A program made the translations under genes and the position numbers. This document shows positions 46,598-57,972 of a DNA stretch of 64,000 nucleotides, piece after piece. The notes below the pieces were generated by a model, which worked only from the letters and a program-made list of their open reading frames with translations, searched no databases and was not told where the DNA came from. The stretch's first letter is position 1, and the number at the start of each line of letters is the position of its first letter. The stretch comes from Lingula anatina. Its lineage: Eukaryota > Brachiopoda > Lingulata > Lingulida > Lingulidae. The stretch is taken from positions 209,316-273,315 of the forward strand of contig NW_019775594.1 in NCBI RefSeq assembly GCF_001039355.2, written 5' to 3'.

Positions 46598-48898
46598 TCG
46601 TTTTGGCCAAAAAATGAATTTTCCTGGAGTAAACAACAATTTTCCCTTACTTACCAATGGTTAATGAATCCATTTTTACATTCAAAGTTAGTCCCTGTTT
46701 TTTTTCTAAAAAGTTTGTTTTTTTTGTTAAAATCTCTTAAGAGACTATAACAGAGTATAGCTATCAATGGAGGTCACGTTATCTGAAGACAAGCTTAGAT
46801 ATCAGAATAATGGCTATAACTGCTGTTTTTGTCGTAAAACAGAATATATTATATTTCTATGAGTTATTCACAATATTTTGATTGTGAAATATAGATCTCC
46901 TACGAAGAGTTATTATCCCTTTAAACGCCTGATTTTATTTCTATTGCAGTTAGTGGTGAGCTATTGACGTTCCTAAGAGGTGTTACGTTTGTATTGACCC
47001 TTGGCCAGTGCGCTAAATGATCCTACATGTAGTGGTGTTCGCCCTAAAAACAATATTCAAATACGTATTTTGCCTGATTAATATGATGAAGACATCTAAA
47101 GAGAAAACAAATCCATGGGTCGGGTGTTCAGCAAGTTTAGACGGGATCCAATATGGGGCTCAATTGTTCGTAGATAGCTAGCCCCGAGACCTCACCTTTA
47201 TTATGGAGTTCTTATATCAGACAGTGCTGACACAAATATTTGATTCGTGTGCATACCCATGTAAAATTGCGTCTTATATTAGAAAGCATTCTGCCGTGAG
47301 GTTGCTCTAACACTATTGTTCAACTGGGGTTACCGGTAGATAAGACACTCCCCAACACAACATAATAGTATGAAATATAGAGCAACGATTGTAGTTCCAA
47401 TTTACCTTAGAATTTTTTTTAAAAAATGAATGGCAGTGAAGCGAGGAAAGAAAAGAAAAACAGCGCATACACCTTTTCAAATGCAGTGCCGATTGTTAAA
47501 TTTTGCTTAAGGGGTGAAAGAAAGAAAAAATAAACAAAGTAGAAACAAATTATAGCCTGCGACAATCCTGTGTCATTTTGGTTGCTATGTTTTTTTTCAA
47601 TAAAGGGTCTCTCGTGGTCCACCACCAACCCTCCCTCCCACACACACACATACACACACGCACATGCACATGTACGCGCACACACACACACACACACATG
47701 TACACACGCACACACACATTTACTCTCACACACACACACACAGAGGAGAAATACATGTATGTTGCAAAACCGTAGAATTATTCCACTAAACCATCACCAG
47801 GTATTATTAGAATTCATTCTGTATTCCAAAAGAAAAGCGGGGAAAGATGAATAGGACATGTGATATTCACTAGCTTAAACTTCTTTTATTATCATTTTTT
47901 TGGTCTCTAGTTGCGGATAAAACCATATGATTTATGAGACCACGACAATTAATTGTTTGCTTTTATGTATTCCTCCCGCCATGCATTTCTGCATTCATTA
48001 AAGGCACCAATACATCGAAATGTTTATACATAAAGAAGCAAATTTGTCAATATTTTAAGTAACCTAATTCACAAGGCAATGACCCGTATGACCACCATGA
48101 GATTTCGTCGTGTTATTCGTACATCAAGAAGGCAACACATTGCCTTGTTAAATATCGCTTTATTTATTTATTTGAATAAAGAACATCTACGTTTATAGGT
48201 CATGAGAGGTTTCTAAAGACACATAGCAATTCGTTACTCTCTGCCAGAGACATGCTGATTGATGACGTCAATTATTGTGCAAATACTATGTGCAAACTAT
48301 GCTGACTGTTTTATTAAATGCTTTTTCTTTGTTCTGATTCTAATGAGAACTTTTGGGAAAAAAATGAAAAATTTTGAGAAAGAGAAGCAATAAAAAAATA
48401 CCCTGACACTGTAAACCTGATCTATCAATTTCGTAGCGTCATTAAGGGAAATTCGGCAATGCTACATCTTTTTTTTTTAATTTGATGCCCTCGGGGAGTC
48501 CACCAACAAATTGAGAAATAAGATATTTTCTTAAATCCTCTAACAAAAAAATCTCGGTAAGAGAAACGCACGAAAGAAATGATTGTCACAAACATTCCAT
48601 CTTAATATTGCTGACGGTAGTAACGTGCTTGTCTGGGGTATTGCAATCACTTCTGTACCGACTGACCTGTGCCTTGACCAATTTATCCTTAAACACTCTG
48701 GATTGTGCCCAAACCTTATGATCACGATTTTATTATTTTTATTTCTTTTTGAATAGAATCAAATGATACAAGGCGTGTGGCAACAACGGTCAAGCAAATG
48801 TATAACGGGCACCTAATGTCCATCCCAGCCACATTCAACACCATCCATGCCTCTCATTCCGTCTCAATTCACAGTTGTCACATCATATCTCATTAATA
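46598..48898. other. Intronic/intergenic region after first exon 2, with duplicated pieces
   Basis: 46598-46745 matches 39297-39470. About 46745-46930 resembles the end of transporter intron 1. 47117-48898 is repeated at 51791-56075 with insertions. It includes a CA repeat at about 47640-47745. The Thr/His and Cys/Val-rich ORFs here are translations of the CA tract, not genes. Confidence 0.6.
47638..47745. repeat. (CA)n-rich microsatellite
   Basis: Interrupted CA dinucleotides over about 108 bp; the counterpart at 53593-53712 lies in the duplicated block. Confidence 0.9.
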
Positions 48899-48987
48899 AG
48901 ATACTTCCCAGACGTGAGGTAGAGATAAGTGAAGCTCAAAACGATGATACATTTATGTCATGAGCAGATGACGCCTTCATGTTGGAG
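48899..48987 (+). pseudogene. Choline transporter exon 9 remnant
   Basis: About 89 bp matching the last codons, stop and start of the 3' UTR of transporter copies B and E (GTAGAGATAAGTGAAGCT, GATGATACATTTATGT, then GCCTTCATGTTGGAGCC). The stop is shifted: an inserted CA turns the end into ...MS followed by TGA. It marks where a transporter 3' end was carried along in the duplication that made the third EF-hand first exon. Confidence 0.85.
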
Positions 48988-49836
48988 CCGGTGTAACATG
49001 AAAATCTAACACCCCCAGTCAAAATTTCATAATGAATATCTGACTCTCCCCATGGAATTTTGACTCCCCCTCACAAACCTTTATAAATCTTATTTTATTT
49101 GAATATATAACTTTTGTCTTGAAGTATGCATAATGAAGGATTGGCACTTTTTGAAATTTTTCATGAGGAAATGAGAAAATTAAAATATTTTTTTCACCCA
49201 GTGACTCCCATGAAAAGGCTGAGCTAGTCCAAATCCTACAGTTAGTTAGATGAATACTTGTTTAAAAAATTATCAAGTTTCACCAAAATTTCCAGCACCA
49301 AACTTTTAAATACTAATAAAATATACGTCACAATGCAAACCATGTGAAAAACAATGGTATGGTGACTTAATATAAAATAGTGCCTTTTCTTCATGATAGT
49401 CCAAATTACCATGGGTATGAATATAAAGATTTTTTATGATTATCTTTTTTTATTTTTGCACCATATATTTTACCACCAAACTTTCAAATATTCTCAATGT
49501 ATTCTTCATAAAGTATACTAAAGGGACAAATGTTGAAATGATCACCAAGTAAAAATCAAATAAAAAGCTTTTTCATAGGGGAGTCATTGGGTGATAAAAT
49601 ACACATTTTTAATTTTGTTATTTTCTCATTAAAATTTTCATCTGCAAACTAACAAAAAGTGCAAATGTATCCTCCATTATGCATACCACAATATAAAAGT
49701 CATATACTCAAATAAAATTATATTTATAAAATTTTTTGGGGGGAGTCAAAATTTCATGGGCAGAGTCACATTTTCATAATGAAAATTTGACTGGGGAGTC
49801 ACATTTTGGGGGACTCAGATTTTCATGGTACACCGG
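48988..49836. mobile_element. 849-bp element with CCGGTGTAAC inverted ends
   Basis: The left end CCGGTGTAACATGAAAATCT pairs with the right end over 20 bp with one mismatch. The interior has repeats of GGGGAGTCA/TGACTCCCC near both ends and is otherwise AT-rich and noncoding. It sits at the same 3' UTR site as the smaller MITEs of copies B and E. Confidence 0.85.
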
Positions 49837-51481
49837 GATCAATTGCGTCTCACTGATATTTTATGCAGTCTGCTGACAACATTGCTAAAAATGGCCGCTT
49901 ATAAATGATCACCTCACAGGTGTAATTGTTACAAACAGTGCATTTTATTCCAGATGTCATGATTATATATAACTAATATGATTAATGGTACAGAAAAGAC
50001 AAAATAGCGGTAAAGATGTCCATACTTTGTAGCATTTATTTAGATTCATAGCTTGTATGTCCTCAAACTGTGATTTCCACAAAGGTAAATAAGTGTCCAG
50101 TAAATTGATAAGACACCACCAAAATTAATGTCACCAAATTTACACTTGTTGAGCATTAGGAGCGTAGTGAAATTACCTCCGGTAGGCGGTGCTGCTCGGG
50201 CAATTGCTGTTGTTGAGATGAACACCAATTCGGTCAGACAACCGGAAGCAATGAATAACATTATATGTGATAATAATCATTGGTTGATGATTAATACTTA
50301 CTGGGGCTTTTGTAAACGTATCAGCATACTGAAAGACAAAATAAATCAAGTTAAACGATAAATAATATGTCTTATTATCAATGAATTCGCTATTCGAATT
50401 GCAAATCGCTGCCCCCACCCCCGCGCGTTTTACTTTGCCCCGTCACACACACGTATATGTGTGCCGGTTGAAGCCCTTTCTTTGTTCTCTATCCGCCGCC
50501 GCATAGAATAAATTCTAAAGCTTGCCGAAAATCCATATAATGTACTCTCCTAAACGCGTTGGTGCTCGGCCGAGGTGACGAAAACCGTCTCCAAATAAAG
50601 CCTCTGTTACAACTAGCGTAAAGACATACCTACACATGTATAAGTGTCCTGTGTGACATTGTTTATATGCAAACTTTGAGCGTATGAAATAACCCCGTTT
50701 CCAGCGTGTTTAATTGAGGATATAAGCGACGTATAAAATTGTTTTTGAACATGCTCACAGCATTCTCCTGGTATTCACACATTCAAGGTTTGAACGTTTG
50801 CCTACGCATACGAGTTTGAACGACGAACACATTGCGTCTGTCTGCGTATATTATTTTCGCTAACCGCTTAGTATGGGAGTGCCTTTAGCACAGCTTTCAG
50901 CCACCTATAATGTGTTGAGTTATATAGAATCAGCCGGGTGTTACGGTGGGACTCTTTCACCTGTGACGCTCATGCACTATGGACATCAAGGCGGTCATTC
51001 TCCATTGTGTCAGAAAAAAAAACATAAAGTGTGTCCTTTTCAGATTCAAATTTCCCAGTCAAAAGGTATATTCGCTGGGTATGAATAGCGACAAACTAAT
51101 TCTAAATGCACCACGGAGCCCACAGTGGGGTCTAAAACCACTTTTTTCGCTTGGAAGACTCTATTTATAATAAAGTATTATATGTATGTGTAGAATATCT
51201 GGTGTGACGAGTTGATTTGGAGGCGGTATTTAAGGCGACTCCCTTTGCGATCTTTGCTCTAGGTCTAAGGCTTCTGCTCAATCCTTCGGGCTAGCAAGAG
51301 TCCCAAATTCACAGTTGATTTGGAGGACTAACATTCTATCTGGTAGACAAGTACATGCATAGGTCAGTCTACAGTACTCTTATTTTGAGGAGACCCAGAG
51401 ACCCTACCATCTCTACTTGTTCCAAGTCATTAAATTCCTCGCAAAACGTGTTTCTGAATCAAGAAGACCAAGCACACCGAG
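49837..51481 (+). repeat. Third copy of transporter 3' flank plus EF-hand promoter module
   Basis: Transporter 3' flank at 49837-50440, then the promoter module to 51481 with TATTTAAG at 51227-51234. It closely parallels 44837-46425. Confidence 0.75.
51227..51234 (+). promoter_or_regulatory. TATA-like box, third promoter
   Basis: TATTTAAG in the conserved context GGAGGCGGTATTTAAGGC, 248 bp before the start codon at 51482. Confidence 0.5.
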
Positions 51482-54400
51482 ATGCAGATAATGAAAACAT
51501 CCCTCGCCGTGGTTATCGTTGGAGCGTTGCTGTGCGTTATTGACGGGGTTTCCGCCGGTCCCCCTGGTACTAGTCGAAAGTTTGACGATTTTGATAAAGA
51601 TAGGTAAGATAATGAAGTTCTTTGTAATAAAGCTCAAATACCTGGTTTTGTTTTCAACACATTTCCTGAGAGGTGTTGCATATGTATTAACCCTTGGCCA
51701 TGGGCGCTTAATGTTCTTATGTATATGTAGTTGTGTTCTCCCTAAAATCAATATTCCGATACATATTTTGCCTGATTAAAAAAAACCCTTGGGTCGGGTG
51801 TTTAGCAAGTTTAGACAGGGTCCAATATGGGACACAATTGTTCGTAGATGTGTAGCTCAGAGACCTCACCTTTATTATGGAGTTCTAATATCAGACAGTG
51901 CTGACACAAATATTTGATTCGTGTCCATATCCATGTAAAATTGCGTCTTATATGAGAAAGCATTCTCCCGTGAGGTTGCTCTAACACTATTATTCAATTG
52001 GGATTACTGGTAGATAAGACACTCCTCAACACAACATAATGGTATGAAATATAGAGCAACGATTTAGTTCCAACTTACCACAGATTTTTTTTTTTAAATG
52101 AATGGCAGTGAAGTGAGAAAAGAAATGAAAAGCAGCTCCTTAGCCTTTTCAAAACGGGGAAATGCAGTGCCGGTGTAACAGTAATCCACGTCCCCCAGGA
52201 ACCTGGTAATGGTTGTCTGTAGGTCTAACATTACTTGGGAATAGTAGTCCTATAGGGACTTAGGTTCCTGGCTCATAATTAGAGTAGGTAGGACTTGTAT
52301 TACTGTGCAGTGGTTAGCGTGCAATACTACACGGTAAAAATACATGAATCGTTCTGTTGCATCTATGGGTTCGAGACCTACCTTCGACATGACCTTACCC
52401 CCCCCCCTTCCCCCTATTTATTACTTGTAGCAAAATGTTTAATGGTGTTTTTAATGTCTAATATGTGTTCGAAATTCCGTGCTCATTACATTTACAACTT
52501 TTTTTTTGTCTTTTAAGTGTAAGAGCACCAAAATGGCAAAGGGTTATTACAGAGCATTATATACTTATATTGCAATTTTCAATTTCTGAACTGTCTTGAT
52601 TTGTCTTAAATCTCAGCCCATACTTTCCAAGAGCAAATTTCCATCGAGTTTGAGTTTTTTTTTTTTTTTTTTTTTTCTAATTTCAGCGAGTGTAAACCGA
52701 AAAATAAATCTAAGAACGGAGATCCCGCGTTTTGTGTTAAGTGATTTTTCTCTTAGGAATAAGGTTTTGAAAAAGAGAGAGAGGGAGAGAAAATAAGATT
52801 TTCGACGCAAAACACAAAAGGTACACCCAAGTAGAAAAGGACATGAAGTAATATACACTGTACATATACCTCAAAGGATGAAAAGGGATGCCTTTGGATG
52901 GTGCCTTATTTTGTTAAAAAATATTGGGCAAACCAGGCTCATACATATTGTGCAATGAGGGAGGAGTACGCCAAAAATATGCATAAACACGTCAAATTTT
53001 GCGTTTACTAGATGAAAAATACACATAAATTAATTTTTTTTTGTTTCTACATTAATATGCATATAAACTGCCTATTGGAAAACATTGTAAAAATAAAGAT
53101 AAAATGTCATATAAATAGAATAAAGCAAACGTTTATTATATCTTTAAAACTAGTATGTCTCTATATCTATTTATTCATGTCATTTATTGGTGTAAGCTAT
53201 ATAGGACATGCGTTACTAAAATGTTAGGAACGCACGTCCCATTAGGACGTGCATTACTACACATAGGACTTGCATTACTTAGGAGCCTTCGTCCTACGGA
53301 CATTGAATCCTAGTAACGTATGTCCTACATGTAGGACTTCCATTCCTAGCAGTGCATGCCCTAGGACTTGCATTCCCAGGGCTTAGTGTCCGGGCGGACT
53401 TGCGTTACTAGGACGAACACTCCTGCCACACCGGATCTAAAATTTTGCTTAAGGAGTGGGGAGTACAACAGAAAAAAAAGAAAGAATCGCACTGTAGATA
53501 TAAATTATAGCCTTAGACAATCCTGTGTTATTTTGCTTGCCATACGCTTTTTTTTCAATAAAGGGTCTCTCATGGTCCACCACCCACTCTCCCTCACACA
53601 CACACACGCACACAGACACACACACACATGTACGCACACACATACACACGCATGTACACACGCACACACACATATACTCACACACACACGCGCGCAAACA
53701 CGCACACACATAGAAGAAAAATATGTTGCAAAACCGTAGAGGTATTCCACTAAACCATCACCTGGCATTATTAAAATTTATACTGTATTCCAAAAGAAAA
53801 GCTCATAACGGGGAAAGAAGAATGGGACATGTTGTATTCACTAGCTTTAACTTCTTTTATGTTCATTTTTTGGTATCTAGTCGCGGATAAAACCCTATGA
53901 TTTATGAGGCCACGGTAATAGCTTGTTTGCTTTTATGCATTCCTCCCGCCATTCACTCCTGCATTCATTAAAGGCGCCAATACATGAAGATTTATATACA
54001 TAAAGAAGCAAATTTGTCAATAATATAATTTACCTAATTCACAAGGCAATATCCCGTATGGCCACAATAAGATTTCGTTACGAAATGGTACATCAAGAAG
54101 ATAACACATTGCCTTATTTATTTATTTGAATAAAGAACCTCTTCATTTATAGCTCATGGGACGTTTTCAAGACAAAGGCAGCAATTCGTCACTCTCTGTC
54201 AGAGACAAGTTGAGTAATGACGTCATGATTTTTGTGCAAAAATTATGTGCATAGTTTACTGATTTTAGTATGTAGCGCAGCTTTTCTTTGCTCTGATTTT
54301 CTTGAGAATTTCTGAGAAAAAATGTCGTGAAAAATAAAAAATGGCCTTACACTTTACACCTGATCTTTTAATTTCAAAGCGTTATTCACCAATTACGGCA

Positions 54401-57400
54401 AGGCTTGTAAGAATGATACACTATTTTTATTAAATGTTGATACCCTCGGCAAGTCCAAGAATTTTGCTTAGGGGAGTGCCGATCACATGGATGCAAACAT
54501 TTTGCCTCGTATCGCTTAGTACATATTAATTGTAGCCTAAGCCAATTTTGTATCATTTTGCTTGACGTAAATTTTACAGTAAAGAGACGCACGTGGTGCA
54601 TTCCCCCCCCCCCCACACACACACCTGCCCACACACAGACACACAAGAGAAAATTATGTGTTGCAAAATCGTAGGGCTATACCATAAAATGATCACCTGT
54701 TTTCATAAGAATACATACAGTTGTCCTCCAAAAAAGTAGCGTTAAAAACATGAGAGTAAAGAATGTGACAAGTGATAGCCACGACCTCACCAGTCACTAG
54801 TGTTTGACCTGGCATCCTTTGGTTGTACAATGTACGAGGTCACGACCATTACTTTCTTGTACAATAACAAAAAAAGGCATTTAGATATAGAAATAACTTC
54901 TTCCAAAGATTATGTTACCGCTTTCACCAGTCACTATATACCGCCCGACGCCGCACATTCAAACTTCATCATGGATTGGTACTTGTATCCCTATATCAAG
55001 CAGATGACACAGTTCCTTGTAAAATATCGCTTTATTTCTCCAACTATAGCCAAAAGAAGGACTTGGATTGCTACACCGAGCAGACGACACACTTCTTTGT
55101 AAAATGTCGCTTTATTTCTTATGATATTGCCAAAAGAACTATTGCATTTCAAGAAATGTTTCCGACGAAAGACACAATATACGGAGACTGGCTGATTGCA
55201 AGTCAATTTTGTGGAAAAATTATGTGATTATCTAACGATAAAATATAATCCTGTGGCCCTGGAAGATGGTGGTAATTTGCTCTCTCTTATATGCCTAAAT
55301 TTATTTATAAACTTATTTATTTATTTATTTATTTTTTACTTTCATGTATGTGTTGATGTGTTTTGTCGCATAAATTGTATTTTAGAGTATTTTTCCATCC
55401 CCTCTCCAGACCTGGATGAACATCATGAATCTACGGGCGTTCTGTACACGCAAATATGCACCATTTATCCACGCTACACTTTTAAAAACCAGTTCAGGTG
55501 TAATCTTACATTTTTATCCTATAGAATTTCATTTTAAGTACAAAGTTGTTTTTTTCGTCGTTGACAAAGGGGCTTCACCTTGTGAGGCTCCCGAGTGATT
55601 TTGGTGCAAAGTAACAAAACCCCGTAGACATCAGCAATAAGATATTTTCTTAAGTCCTCTAACAAGAAATGAAGGTAAGAGATACGCACGAAATAAATGA
55701 TTGTCACTTACCTTCCATCTGAATTGTGCTGACGGTAGTAATGTACTTACCCGGGGTAATGCAATCACCTCTGTACCGACTGACCTGTGCCTTGACCAAT
55801 TTGTCCTTAAACACGCTGGGTTGTGCCCAAAACTTATTATGACGATGAATTTTTTTTTATTTCTTTTTGAATAGAATCAAATGATACAAGGCGTGTAGCA
55901 GAGAGACCTTCCCACAAAGAACGTATCAATTCTATGTTGCCAACCATTTCATTGCTATCCAACAGCGGTCAAGCAAATGTATAATGGGCATCTTATGTCC
56001 ACCCAAGCCCCATTCACACCATTCATGCCTCCCATTTCGTCTCAATTCACAGTTGTCACATCATATCTCATCAATTAGATAAGAAATAATAATTTATTAA
56101 ACCAATAAAAATACAAATGTATAAAATTGGGAAACGTGTGCCCTGCAATAGCGCAATTGTTAAATAAAATATTTAAATGTACTAGAATGCAATTTATATT
56201 TGAGTGTTAAAAGAGTTAATGCTGAAAAACTAAAAGCCTCGAGTTACTGGGTAATAAATGAATAGGGTATGAGTTGGGTGAGTGGTATCGGTCGTGATGG
56301 AAGCTGTTGTAATTTTAACCCTATCGAGATAAAGGGAATGAATGGGGGTAGGATCCGTTCCAATTACATTACCTGCCGTTTCAACAATCTATTCTAGTTG
56401 GTTTTTATCCTGAACAGTTACACGCCCATACCAAAAAGTTACTGTATAAGTAAAAATACTTTTTAAAACACACCTATTAAAGTTCGTTAAAATAAACACA
56501 TTCCTGGTAAAAGCTTTCAGTATCCTTAAAAAGTACATTTACTGACTTGCCCTTTTAATACTTTCGTGGTGTTATCATCTGATAATGCTTATAATCCACG
56601 TGACATTGTTGCCACTGGTATCAGATATTTTTTTCAATAATCATATCAATTGGTCATTTTTTTCTTTTGATTATTTTACTCATTTATTAACTGGTTTATT
56701 TACTGGTCATTCTTTCTTCGTGTATTTTATTTTTAAGGTCACAAGCAACACATGTTGATTAAATTATTTCAACTTCGTTTTTCAGTAACGGGAATTTGAA
56801 CATGAAGGAATACCTAGCCTCTCTCGAGGACGGCCATGACAAACTTTCTGAGGATATGATTCTCCAGAAATTCGAATTACTGGACGGAAACAGTGACGGT
56901 AAAATAAGCAGCAAGGAGTTTTCTGCGCAAGATGATGAAACCAAGAACACTAATGACGACGACGAGACTAAGCTGCTCAAAATACTTGAACACGCATCCG
57001 CTGACCAGATGAAGACGGAAAACCTTGATGAAAAGAAAGACCAGAAGACGGATGTTAATGCCAAGGAAGATGATGCTGATGACGCTAATGATAAGGATGA
57101 TCCAGCGCACGATGATGAAGTTGAGGACCTTTTTCAAACAGCAATGAAAGCCCTCAAAGAAAAAGATGCGAAGAAACAAGCGGTTAAGAAAGAAAAGATT
57201 GAAGGGAAGAAGAAGAGCATGGCCTCAACTGACAAAAAGGAAGCAGATGCCTCCAAAGATAAACCAATCGATTCAGAATTAGGATCTGCTGAAGAAATAC
57301 AGGACCAAGTTGAGAAAAAAGAACACCAGAGAGAGAAAGATGACGATGCCAAGGTGGACGCGCTTCGGAAATTACTGGATAAAACTTTTAAAGATAAAGC

Positions 57401-57797
57401 AGCCGGAGACGCTGAAAAGACTGTCAAGAAAGTGCAAGGAGCAGAAAACAAAGACGAGCACGATATTAGTAAGCTAAATGACGAGGGAAGGAAAGCACTG
57501 AAGCGAAAGTTGATCTCAGAAATAAAGATGACTCTCCGAAGAATCATGGACGACTTTGAGGATAGCAGAGACGAAGATGATGATGACAATGATGATGATG
57601 ATGACAACGACGAAGCAGACGACAGCGAAGCTGATGAAAATGATGATGACGACAATGATGATGAAGAGGACAACGAGAGAGACGACGACGACGAAAATGA
57701 AATGGACGAGGACGACGAAGAAGGTGAAAACAGAAATACTGTTCTACGAGATGCTTTGATGAAACTTTTGGAAAAGAGACATAACCGACGTGATTAA
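51482..57797 (+). CDS. Secreted acidic EF-hand calcium-binding protein (2 coding exons, 377 aa)
   Basis: Exons 51482-51603 and 56786-57797, GT-AG, phase 2. Residues 1-24 or so are a signal peptide ([15 protein letters not shown] core). The intron splits EF-hand 1: the loop at 38-49 reads [12 protein letters not shown], with Asp at 1 and 3, Asn at 5, Gly at 6 and Glu at 12. EF-hand 2 at 74-85 reads [12 protein letters not shown], also canonical. The rest is Lys/Glu/Asp-rich and probably disordered or helical ([25 protein letters not shown]), followed by a tail of mostly Asp and Glu from about 250 to 360. No retention signal is visible at the end (HNRRD). The product is probably secreted or in the secretory pathway, binding Ca2+ tightly through two EF-hands and loosely through the acidic tail. 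A matrix or biomineral role is possible but not shown. The two other first exons could replace the first 40 residues. Confidence 0.85.
52170..53434. mobile_element. 1265-bp element with CCGGTGTAAC end and subterminal GGACTTGCATTAC repeats
   Basis: Left end CCGGTGTAACAGTAAT; right end CTGCCACACCGG. The empty site is visible in the sister block at about 47480 (AAATGCAGTG continuing into TTAAATTTTGCTTAAG). The last 220 bp contain many copies of AGGACTTGCATTAC-like and TACGTCCTA-like motifs in both orientations, and the first 130 bp a few. No transposase ORF is present. A tRNA-like segment sits at 52308-52390. Confidence 0.75.
52308..52390 (+). repeat. tRNA-like (SINE-type) sequence
   Basis: GTGGTTAGCGTGCAATAC resembles an A box, and GGGTTCGAGACCTACC a B box about 50 bp later. 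A trailing C/T-rich stretch follows. Probably a tRNA-derived SINE head inside the larger element. Confidence 0.5.
53593..53712. repeat. (CA)n-rich microsatellite
   Basis: The counterpart of 47638-47745 in the duplicated block. It has diverged in repeat pattern. Confidence 0.9.
54606..54646. repeat. Short poly-C plus CA tract
   Basis: Eleven or so C residues followed by CA dinucleotides. It is a third occurrence of the same flanking context (AAAATTTTGCTTAGGGGAG upstream near 54455). Confidence 0.75.
54999..55140. repeat. Two 80-bp tandem units
   Basis: AGCAGATGACACAGTTCC starts one unit at 54999 and AGCAGACGACACACTTCT another at 55079. Both run through TGTAAAAT(A/G)TCGCTTTATTTCT to GCCAAAAGAA. 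The ORF across it shows no domain. Confidence 0.65.
55625..56785. other. End of the duplicated block and the last part of the EF-hand intron
   Basis: 55625-56075 repeats 48510-48885 (TTGTGCTGACGGTAGTAATG, CACCTCTGTACCGACTGACC). 56075-56785 is unique AT-rich sequence with no gene, ending in the acceptor TTTTTCAG. Confidence 0.6.
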
Positions 57798-57940
57798 ATG
57801 AAATGACTCTAACACGACTCCTCATGACGGTCCAACGGCAAATGGTTACCACCCAGCAACACAGAACGTTATCAAAACGTTACCATAACATTGTTTGTTT
57901 TATTAACGTAAGGTTAACGTTTTAATAACGTTCTGTTTTG

Positions 57941-57972
<32 letters not shown>

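Noticed and set aside
47419-47854. Several ORFs rich in Cys/Val or Thr/His on both strands
   Set aside because: They are translations of a CA/TG microsatellite; similar ones at 53368-53768 have the same cause.
52308-52390. Possible functional tRNA gene
   Set aside because: A- and B-box-like sequences are present but a cloverleaf with paired acceptor arms could not be drawn; a SINE head fits better.
54386-54646. Gly/Val/Cys ORF on the minus strand
   Set aside because: It starts in the C-run/CA tract and has no domain.
54800-55227. Overlapping ORFs of 100 and 83 codons
   Set aside because: They run through an 80-bp tandem repeat in two frames and show no recognisable domain.
57134-57673. 179-codon Ser/Leu-rich ORF on the minus strand, plus other minus-strand ORFs over 56759-57852
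   Set aside because: These are antisense shadows of the acidic EF-hand exon; poly-Asp codons read in reverse as Ser-rich.
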